DNA from: Asticcacaulis sp. EMRT-3
Lineage (GTDB): Bacteria > Pseudomonadota > Alphaproteobacteria > Caulobacterales > Caulobacteraceae
Assembly (NCBI RefSeq): GCF_030027245.1
Contig: NZ_JASERT010000002.1
Location: forward strand, 1-64,000
Length of the DNA: 64,000 nt
Direction of reading: 5' to 3'
A program made the translations under genes and the position numbers. The first letter of the stretch is position 1. Every line of letters starts with the position of its first letter. Of the stretch, positions 16,955-24,105 are shown piece by piece. The notes under the pieces are model-generated. The model had not been told where the DNA came from, made no database searches, and worked only from the letters and a program-made list of their open reading frames with translations.

Positions 16955-18493
16955 TCACACCTTGACGGCGTAGTTGCAAGGGAGAAGGTGGTCGATCTGG
17001 CTTTGCTTATGTCCGCCCGCGATGGCCCTTAGGGTGTTGGTCAGGTAGGCATGGGGATCGATGCCGTTCAGTTTGCACGTTTCGATCAGTGAGGCGATGA
17101 TGGCCCAGTTCTGGGCGCCGGCGTCATGGCCTGCAAAGAGAGCGTTTTTCCGGTTCAGGGCGATAGGCCGGATCGTGCGTTCAACAGTGTTGTTGTCCAG
17201 CTCGACGCAGCCGTCGTCGAGGAACTGGCAGAGGCCGCCCCAGTATTTGGCGATGTAATTCAATGCCTCGCCAAGCGGCGATTTGGCGGCGACACGGCTG
17301 CGGTGATTGTTGAGCCATGCCTCTATATCGGCCACTACGGGGCCAGATCGTAATTGTCGTGCAGCCAGACGCACCGCCGGATCGCTACCGCGGATGTCCC
17401 CTTCGATCTTGTAGAGATCGGCGATGCGCCTGAGGCCCTCTTCGGCGATTGGCGCCGGACCGGCGCGGGTAATCTCAAACAGCTTACGACGGGCATGCGC
17501 CCAGCAATAGGCCAGCCGGATTGCCGGGCCGATACGGTCGGGTGCGATCAGGCGATTGTAACCGGCATAGCCGTCGACCTGCAGAATGCCGGTGAAGCCC
17601 TGCAAGATATGTTCGGCATACTGCCCGCCACGCCCGGGCGCGTAGGTGAAGGCCACACCAGGCGGTGCCGCACCGTTCCACGGTCGGTCATCGCGGGCCA
17701 GGGCCCAGAAGTATCCGGTTTTTGTTTTACGTGCGCCGGGATCAAGTACCGGGGCGCGGGTTTCATCCATAAAGAGCTTGGTGGATTGCTTCAGATTGGC
17801 GATCAGGGCGCCCCACACCGGGCGCAACTCGAACGCGGCCCGGCCAACCCAGTCAGCCAGCGTAGACCGGTCAAGGTCAACGCCTTGGCGGCTATAAATC
17901 TGGGCCTGCCGATACAGGGGCAGATGGTCGGCATACTTACTGACCAGCACATGAGCCACAGTCGCCTCAGTCGGCAGGCCACCGGGAACGAGGCGCGCCG
18001 GAGCAGAGGCTTGAGTTATGCCATCCGTGCAGGCCCGGCAGGCATATTTGGGGCGGCGGGTGACGATGACGCGGAACTGCGCCGGGATCACGTCCAGCCG
18101 CTCGCACCGGTCTTCACCAATGCAATGTAAGCCGTTGCCGCAGGCACAGAGCAGACTGTCAGGCTCAATAACCTCTTCGATGCGGGGCAGATGGCCGGGT
18201 AAGGCCCCGCGATTGCCAGCGCGAGACTTTGCAGCCCGTTTACCACAAGGCGCATCGGCCTCTTCCTCAGCATGGATCGCGGCGATAGCGGTTTCAAGGT
18301 CTTCCAGGGCCAGTTCAAACTGACCCGGCTCGGCCTTCTCGGATTTGCGCCCGAAGGCGGCCTGCCTGAAGGCGGCGACCAGCTTCTCCAATCGCTCGAT
18401 CCGGTCATCCTTGCGCAGATTGCGGGCCTCAGAAGCCACCAGCATGGCTTTGAGAACCGCTATATCATCAGGCAAATTGGCGGGGTTGAGCAT
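16955..18493 (-). CDS. tnpC: IS66 transposase TnpC
   Basis: The 512-residue product has an N-terminal leucine-rich coiled coil (about 5-45), a cysteine-containing zinc-binding region (CACGN, CRAC at about 115-160), and the DDE core with FMDETRAPVLDPG, LQVDGYAGYNRL and ELDNNTVERTIRPIALNRKNALFAG. The C-terminal IS66 tail (LNGIDPHAYLTNTL) ends 16 bp from the left end of the element. Complete. Confidence 0.94.
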   Translation of the reverse strand: MLNPANLPDDIAVLKAMLVASEARNLRKDDRIERLEKLVAAFRQAAFGRKSEKAEPGQFELALEDLETAIAAIHAEEEADAPCGKRAAKSRAGNRGALPGHLPRIEEVIEPDSLLCACGNGLHCIGEDRCERLDVIPAQFRVIVTRRPKYACRACTDGITQASAPARLVPGGLPTEATVAHVLVSKYADHLPLYRQAQIYSRQGVDLDRSTLADWVGRAAFELRPVWGALIANLKQSTKLFMDETRAPVLDPGARKTKTGYFWALARDDRPWNGAAPPGVAFTYAPGRGGQYAEHILQGFTGILQVDGYAGYNRLIAPDRIGPAIRLAYCWAHARRKLFEITRAGPAPIAEEGLRRIADLYKIEGDIRGSDPAVRLAARQLRSGPVVADIEAWLNNHRSRVAAKSPLGEALNYIAKYWGGLCQFLDDGCVELDNNTVERTIRPIALNRKNALFAGHDAGAQNWAIIASLIETCKLNGIDPHAYLTNTLRAIAGGHKQSQIDHLLPCNYAVKV

Positions 18494-18561
18494 GACGGCA
18501 ATCTAACAAAATCCGCTTTTACCTTCCTGCCTAAAATGCCCCCCGAGTCATCTTGTCGCAG

Positions 18562-18915
18562 CTATTCCACCGCCTCCGGTGCACGCGCCTCCAGGGCCCG
18601 GACTCGGCGCCAGTCCAGCCCCGAGAACAACGCCTCAAACTGAGCATGGCTAAGGCTCATAAGTCCGTCCTTGATCGCCGGCCAGGTGAACACATGCGCC
18701 TCCAGCCGTTTATAGGCCATCACCAGTCCGGTGCCGTCCCAATAGAGCAACTTCAGGCGGTCCGCCTTGCGCGACCGGAAGACGAAGACCGTGCCGGTGA
18801 AGGGGTCTTTGTGCAATTGGTTCTTCACCAGTGCGGCAAGACCATCATGCCCTTTACGGAAGTCGATTGGCTTGGTCGCCACCATGATCCGTACCCGGTT
18901 TGACGGGAAGATCAT
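18562..18915 (-). CDS. tnpB: IS66 accessory protein TnpB
   Basis: The family signature MIFPSNRVRIMVATKPIDFR starts the protein, followed by KGHDGLAALVKNQL, GTVFVFRSRKADRLKLLYWD and a C-terminal helix (117 residues). The ATG at 18913-18915 overlaps the tnpA stop in an ATGA junction. It is needed for IS66 transposition; its biochemistry is unclear. Confidence 0.93.
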   Translation of the reverse strand: MIFPSNRVRIMVATKPIDFRKGHDGLAALVKNQLHKDPFTGTVFVFRSRKADRLKLLYWDGTGLVMAYKRLEAHVFTWPAIKDGLMSLSHAQFEALFSGLDWRRVRALEARAPEAVE

Positions 18916-19304
18916 ACCGACGCCATCATGGCACACGCAACTGCCGCAATACGATCTGCTGAAGCGTCGTCTTCAAGACGGATCGTCACATTCCCGACCA
19001 CGATCTCAGGCCTGATAGCCGGATGCGTAGCCGCGACCGGGGCCGGTTCGCTGACCACCAGAGCGCTAAATTCAACGTCGTCCTCAGGCGCCGGCAAGAT
19101 CAACTTGCCCCTCCGCGCCAAGGTGCGCCATGAAGACAGGTGGTTCGCCTTTACCCCGGCACGGCGCGCCACTTCATTGACGCTTACCCCAGGCCGCAAG
19201 GTCTCTGCAACAAGCCGCGCCTTGACCTCATCCGGCCATCGGCGCGAACGCCGGGTCCCACTGCGGACCGCCCTTCCAGTGAGAATCTCCGGTGTAGTCT
19301 CCAT
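18912..19304 (-). CDS. tnpA: IS66 accessory protein TnpA
   Basis: A 130-residue protein with a helix-turn-helix (RRWPDEVKARLVAETLRPG, VSVNEVARRAGVKANHLSSW) is typical of the first IS66 gene. It is translationally coupled to tnpB and near the right end of the element. Confidence 0.9.
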   Translation of the reverse strand: METTPEILTGRAVRSGTRRSRRWPDEVKARLVAETLRPGVSVNEVARRAGVKANHLSSWRTLARRGKLILPAPEDDVEFSALVVSEPAPVAATHPAIRPEIVVGNVTIRLEDDASADRIAAVACAMMASV

Positions 19305-19389
19305 GGAGAAAGTCCCTCTCGTTCAACTCTGAACAAGCCATGCGCAGATCAATGCCGAAAAGGGAACGTGGGGGCAGAACACCGCTTAC

Positions 19390-19721
19390 CCATCAATGGC
19401 GACATCTTCAAAGCCTATGTCGAGCAGGTTTTGATCCCGACGCTTTCACCTGGTGACATTGTTATCCTCGACAATCTGGGAAGCCATAAAGGCAAGGCGG
19501 TGCGAAGCGCCTTCCGCAAGGCCAAAGTCCACCTGCTGTTCCTGCCGCCTTACTCGCCTGATCTCAACCCTATCGAACAGGTCTTCGCCAAGCTCAAAAC
19601 CCTCTTGCGAAAAGCCGCCGAACGCACGGTCGAAACACTGTGGAACAGGATCGGCAAGTTGCTCGACCTCTTCTCTCAACAAGAATGTGCCAATTATCTC
19701 AGAAACTCAGGGTATGCGTAA
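19390..19721 (+). pseudogene. IS630 transposase, 3' part
   Basis: The reading frame resumes after the IS66 duplication with FKAYVEQVLIPTL and ILDNLGSHKGKAVRSA (second catalytic Asp), then LPPYSPDLNPIEQVFAKLK (catalytic Glu) to the stop at 19721. It is the remainder of the transposase that begins at 16320 and has no start of its own. Confidence 0.88.
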
Positions 19722-19920
19722 ACCTAATCACAAAAGAGTCTAAGCTTTTGCGCGTTTAAAGCAATATGTGAATACGTATCCTGCTATTGGGCAGGCCCTG
19801 AAACCCACCGATAATCGGGCGGCAATTCTTCAGAGATTTCGTCGGCTGATATTTTTAAAAACCATATATAATTGAAAGTCTTGCCTAACTTATAGCGGGA
19901 TACTGAACTTTTGAGGGCCA

Positions 19921-22275
19921 CTATTTTGGCAGGCGGGATGTCAGTTCGGCGAAAATGCGATCCCGTTCGGGATTTGGGCCTTGAGCGAAATCGAGAAAGC
20001 CATGCAAGAGGGCAAGCCTGGTCAGTTCCAGATAGGTTCGGCCGTGATGTTCGTCCGGTTCTAGATAGGCGCCTTCGGCCCATTCGTTCCAGGCATTGAT
20101 GAAGATCATGGGTTCAACCTGCTGACGGCGCAGCATGGCTTCGTGCGTCAGGAAGCGCAGCCAGGCGGCGTATGCCTTCGGACTGTCATTGACGAGCACA
20201 TGGCCGCGCTCGCCACGTCGGGCGGTATTGTCCCACATGGGCGTACACCCGCGGTAGCGGACATAGTCTGTCGGTTTGGCATTGATGCTTCTGGCCGCCA
20301 CGCCAACATAGTCTTCAACCTGCCCCGCAAAGGACGGATCCACACCGCCCATGCGTTCGGGGTCGATCAGCAGCCGATCCTTGTGCGGCGGCGTAAATTC
20401 GATGGCGGCGTCGAAGCCGTAAGGCCGGGGGTCACCATGCCCGAAGGATTGCATGGCCACCAGATGCAGGTCGGGCAGGCCGTGCTTTCTGGCGGCCTCA
20501 CGAAAAGCCTGTGCGCTGGCGCGGGCGTCGGGGAAATCACTGACCTTGTAGATCGGCAATAGGGGCGCGGCTCCGACCCTGATATAGCGGGGATCCTTCA
20601 GCATTGGCAGCATGTCGATGATGAAGCGTTCTTCGAAGCCCGGCATATAGGCTTGCGGAATCAGTATCTCCGTGTCCGAACCATCCCAGCGCCGCGTCCA
20701 GTTTTCATTGGCCCAGCAGATGCAGAAGGGGAAATCCGGCCCCTTGTCCAGCCAGATATTGACAGGCTTTTCCAGAACCCGCCGACCTTCGAACCAGTAA
20801 ACATAAAAGCAGAAGCCGCCTATGCCATATTCGGCCGCCAGCCGGGCCTGTTCGTGCAGGACATCCGGCACACGCAGGTCGTAATAGCCAAGATCGGTAG
20901 GCAGGCGCGGATGGCGATGATTGAACATCTGCGGACGGGCGCGCGCCACATTGCTCCATTCGGTGAAGCCCTTGCCCCACCACTGGTCATTTTCGGGCGT
21001 CGGGTGAAATTGAGGCAGGTAAAAAGCAATGGCGCGGACGGGTTCGCTTCCGGCATTTGCGGCGACATCCGAAAGAGGTTCGTCACTCTGCGGCTTGCGG
21101 ATATGTGGTGTTTCTGCCGGTACAAGCCGGCGGTAAAACGCATCGAGCGCCTTGGCGGCGGTCATCCAGTTGAGCGCCTCAAGGGCAAAGCGCCTGCCGG
21201 CCTTGCCAAGGGTGCTGGCCAGTTCGGGCGCGCGGGCGATGAGTCTGATTTTTTCAATCAGCTCAGCCAATGTGCCATCGTACAGCTTCAGAACCTGTTC
21301 GCCATCCGTCAGGACTTTACCGATATTGCTGTCGGGCAGGATGACCGGCCTGGCGGACACAAGATATTCCGGCAATTTGGACGGAAAGCGATAATCGTTG
21401 AAAGCGTCGGCGCGGCCCGGCTGCACAAGGATGTCAGCCAGGGCCAGCAGTCCGGGCATCAACGAACGATCGACAAATCCAAGCTCGATACTGGCTTCAC
21501 GGACAAGATCGCTGTCGGGCAGGTTCAGATCGGCATAATTCCAGCCTGTTCGCAGCAAACGGATTTTCAGGCCACACTGGCGCAGATAGGCCGTGGCGAG
21601 GTACAGATTACGTATGTCGTGCGCAATCGACGCATGGACATTGCCGCCGTAAAAAATGATGATCTCGTCTGTATCGATCTTATACAGTTCGCGACTGGCC
21701 GCCGTGTCTGCCGGAAGGTGCTCAAATTCCGGGTCGAAACCCGGCCAGAAGACCATGCCGGGGACATGCGCCGGCTTAAACTCAAGCAGAGGTTCGATCA
21801 GGCAAGTATAGCCCGCAGCCTTATCGGCAAACCTACGGTAATGGACGGGGTGCGACCTGTGATCGCCGGTTACCGCATCGAGATAGGGGCCGGGCAGGCG
21901 ACGGATTTCGTCATACGTCAGACCGTTCAGTTCGTTCGACAGAATTTGCTCTTCATTGTCCTCCATGTGCAGCAAATAGGGACAGGCATGTATGTCGGCC
22001 AGCGCCTCGACGGCCTTGCGTACATGCTCGCGCGGCGACCAGGCATGTATGAGATCCACCGGGCCCGGTTCGGCGAAGGGCAGGTCGCCTGCCAGAGCAT
22101 CCGCATATAATCTGACGGGAAAATCCGGCTTGTGATGGCGTTCGATCGTTTCGAGGCCTTCGGGGATGAGCACGACAATGTCATGACCCAGGCTTCCGAG
22201 CGCCCGCGCCAGACTGAAGACGTGGATGGCGCTGTTACCGAGGAAATTACAGTGTGAAACCAGCAGGATGCGCAT
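19921..22275 (-). CDS. GT4 glycosyltransferase fused to a WbsX-type domain
   Basis: A 784-residue two-part enzyme. Residues 1-395 form a GT-B (GT4-like) glycosyltransferase: SLARALGSLGHDIVVLIPEG, IIFYGGNVH, a lone PGRADAFNDYRFPSKLPEYL nucleotide-sugar site and a TLGKAGRRFALEALNW helix. Residues 413-770 are a WbsX/GH99-like TIM barrel: AFYLPQFHPTPENDQWWGKG, TEWSNVARA, CWANENWTRRWDG and INAWNEWAEGAYLEPD. WbsX domains occur in O-antigen and capsule loci; whether they transfer or trim glycans is unsettled. It is the last gene of a four-gene operon, three bases after the repeat protein. Confidence 0.85.
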   Translation of the reverse strand: MRILLVSHCNFLGNSAIHVFSLARALGSLGHDIVVLIPEGLETIERHHKPDFPVRLYADALAGDLPFAEPGPVDLIHAWSPREHVRKAVEALADIHACPYLLHMEDNEEQILSNELNGLTYDEIRRLPGPYLDAVTGDHRSHPVHYRRFADKAAGYTCLIEPLLEFKPAHVPGMVFWPGFDPEFEHLPADTAASRELYKIDTDEIIIFYGGNVHASIAHDIRNLYLATAYLRQCGLKIRLLRTGWNYADLNLPDSDLVREASIELGFVDRSLMPGLLALADILVQPGRADAFNDYRFPSKLPEYLVSARPVILPDSNIGKVLTDGEQVLKLYDGTLAELIEKIRLIARAPELASTLGKAGRRFALEALNWMTAAKALDAFYRRLVPAETPHIRKPQSDEPLSDVAANAGSEPVRAIAFYLPQFHPTPENDQWWGKGFTEWSNVARARPQMFNHRHPRLPTDLGYYDLRVPDVLHEQARLAAEYGIGGFCFYVYWFEGRRVLEKPVNIWLDKGPDFPFCICWANENWTRRWDGSDTEILIPQAYMPGFEERFIIDMLPMLKDPRYIRVGAAPLLPIYKVSDFPDARASAQAFREAARKHGLPDLHLVAMQSFGHGDPRPYGFDAAIEFTPPHKDRLLIDPERMGGVDPSFAGQVEDYVGVAARSINAKPTDYVRYRGCTPMWDNTARRGERGHVLVNDSPKAYAAWLRFLTHEAMLRRQQVEPMIFINAWNEWAEGAYLEPDEHHGRTYLELTRLALLHGFLDFAQGPNPERDRIFAELTSRLPK

Positions 22276-22278
22276 ATG

Positions 22279-24105
22279 TCAGACCACCGCCGCCATGCCA
22301 CCGGGCGGACATAGAGTCGCTTCGTGTCGCAAAGGATATGTATCCTCGAAAAACTGCGTGTCGATGGCCGCGGCCAGGGCGTCGCGTTGACTGTTCCTTA
22401 CTCTGGTTCCAGGCGGCGGTTTGATGAGCCTGTTGCGCCATCCGGCCAGGCTGGCGCGCCATGAGGCCTCCCTGACCGCCCCGTCAATCCCGGTATAGGC
22501 CTGCGAAAAGCCGCCCAGTTGTTGCAGGCGGGCCCTTGATATGACGGTAAAGGCGGCGTGGACCGTGGCGACGGTCTGTTCGTCATCGCTTGCGCCCTCA
22601 TCATCGCCATCGCACATAAGCGACACGAATGCGATGTCCGGCCTGTCAGCGCAGCTTATAAGGCCGCGTAGCCATACCAGATCACCCTCCAGGGATTGGG
22701 GATTGGCGAAAAGCAGCCATTCGGCCTGGCCCTTGTCGATCAGGCTATGAGGCTGAGCCTGCCAGTCGACAGTTGCAATGGAAGGGCAGCCATAGCCGCC
22801 GCGCGTCAGAGAGGTGGTAAAATTATGCAGGTCTTCAGTCGTTACCGGCCCCTGGACAAACATATCGACCCAGATCATAGCTTCAGGAGGGCGCGATGCG
22901 GCAGATGATGTGTGTACAACCGATACGTCCCTGTCGAGCCGGGCCGGACACCCAGACGGAACGGTCACGGGCTGCCGGATGGAGGCAGGCCGGGGGATGA
23001 AGGTGGCGCCCCGTTGCACGTCCGCCGGGTCAAAATGCGAGCGGAAGCGGACATAGTCGCTGAGGGCGTCCATTCCGGTGGCGGCATTTTCTGAATTGAC
23101 CTTTTGATAGGCGGCATCGATCAGCGGATGGAAATGGCGGCGTGTGCCGGGGGGCGACAACAGATAATGGCGCAACGGATCGCCCCCCGCGTCGGGATAA
23201 TGGATCAGATAATAATCGGGATCGAAAGCCGGGCATGGACTGAGGCCTCTGGCTGCGCCGTTTTCGGCATAGTGGGCCAGCGCCCCCGCCGAGGCGTCGC
23301 TGCCACTCCGGGTCAGGTAGAAGCGCGCATTGAACAGCCAGTGGGCCGACCGGCCTTCCTTGTCGCCATAATGGATATAATGCGTCAGGGGATCGACGCC
23401 AGCGGCGGCCACGTCCGGAGCGTTTTCCAGATAATATTCCAGGTCGATCAGATGGTGGGGCCTCCGTCCGGCCTCCTTGCCAACGGCTATAAAGTCAGCC
23501 AGGGGCTCGATACCGGCGGCGGCGATCTGCGGGTAATGGTTCAGATACCAGATAACATCGAAATACGGGCCGGGATTACGACCTTCTTTCCAGCCATATC
23601 TCAGATAATGCAGAAAGGGATCCATGCCGCTGGCGGCAATGTCGGGGTTCTGGCGCAGGTAAAATCCGGGATCAAACAGCGTATGCGGCGACAGGGCGCG
23701 GTGCTGGCCGCCGCTGCGTTCGAGATAGTGCAGGACGGGATTTTCACCCTCGGGGAGATGCGACTGTTCGCGGTATCTTGACACCGAAAAAAGAGGATGG
23801 GGATCGGCATTTTCCGCGACGCCCTGACGCACATACAGTTCGGCGGCCTCAAGGCTGGACATCGGCGGCAGGCCCTTACTTTGCAGATACCAGGCCGGAT
23901 CGAACAAGGGCGAGGGGCTGAGGCACCGGGTGCTGCCGATCTCGCAAAAATGCGCAAACGCATCTTCGCCGGACAGGTCTTCATCGAGCAGGCCGATATA
24001 ATAGCCTGCGTCGAAAATGGCTTTGATGAAGGTGTCCTTCGCAGGCGGCTGTGTGATGACCGCGTCTTGTTGCGCAGCTTGCCTGGGAGTGAAAAACCTG
24101 ATCAT
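22279..24105 (-). CDS. Nine-repeat protein with degenerate GT2-like C-terminus
   Basis: Residues 31-360 are nine tandem repeats starting at 31, 68, 106, 144, 182, 220, 258, 294 and 329 (spacing 35-38). The consensus is roughly FDxxYYLxxNPDVAAAGxDP, then LxHYxxYGxKEGRxPxPL. The C-terminal part (about 400-608) looks like the second half of a GT2 domain, with WLLFANPQSLEGDLVWLRGL and VISRARLQQLGGFSQAYTGI. It lacks the nucleotide-sugar-binding first half and a clear DxD, so it is probably not an active transferase. Similar repeats are known to me from large bacterial surface proteins and glycosyltransferases, but I cannot name a function. Start and stop overlap or nearly touch both neighbours (ATGA; three-base gap). 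Confidence 0.75.
   Translation of the reverse strand: MIRFFTPRQAAQQDAVITQPPAKDTFIKAIFDAGYYIGLLDEDLSGEDAFAHFCEIGSTRCLSPSPLFDPAWYLQSKGLPPMSSLEAAELYVRQGVAENADPHPLFSVSRYREQSHLPEGENPVLHYLERSGGQHRALSPHTLFDPGFYLRQNPDIAASGMDPFLHYLRYGWKEGRNPGPYFDVIWYLNHYPQIAAAGIEPLADFIAVGKEAGRRPHHLIDLEYYLENAPDVAAAGVDPLTHYIHYGDKEGRSAHWLFNARFYLTRSGSDASAGALAHYAENGAARGLSPCPAFDPDYYLIHYPDAGGDPLRHYLLSPPGTRRHFHPLIDAAYQKVNSENAATGMDALSDYVRFRSHFDPADVQRGATFIPRPASIRQPVTVPSGCPARLDRDVSVVHTSSAASRPPEAMIWVDMFVQGPVTTEDLHNFTTSLTRGGYGCPSIATVDWQAQPHSLIDKGQAEWLLFANPQSLEGDLVWLRGLISCADRPDIAFVSLMCDGDDEGASDDEQTVATVHAAFTVISRARLQQLGGFSQAYTGIDGAVREASWRASLAGWRNRLIKPPPGTRVRNSQRDALAAAIDTQFFEDTYPLRHEATLCPPGGMAAVV

Larger units (their letters stand above)
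16939..19389 (-). mobile_element. IS66-family insertion sequence
   Basis: A 2,451-bp element has inverted ends GTAAGCGGTGTTTCGCTCAC (left) and, read inward from the right, GTAAGCGGTGTTCTGCCCCC. It is flanked by the 8-bp duplication CCATCAAT at 16931-16938 and 19390-19397. It carries the standard tnpA-tnpB-tnpC set on the minus strand and looks complete. Confidence 0.93.
16225..19742 (+). mobile_element. IS630-family element split by an IS66 element
   Basis: The ends are TAGAGCGTTCCGCGATGAGG on the left (16225) and, read inward from 19742, TAGACTCTTTTGTGATTAGG; both begin with the TA target typical of IS630/Tc1. Without the inner 2,451-bp IS66 insertion and its 8-bp duplication the element would be about 1,059 bp, normal for the family. 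It is dead: the transposase gene carries a frameshift and is interrupted. Confidence 0.85.

Noticed and set aside
20653..22110. 485-codon open frame antisense to the GT4-WbsX gene
   Set aside because: Same reason: the minus-strand protein has conserved GT4 and WbsX motifs throughout.
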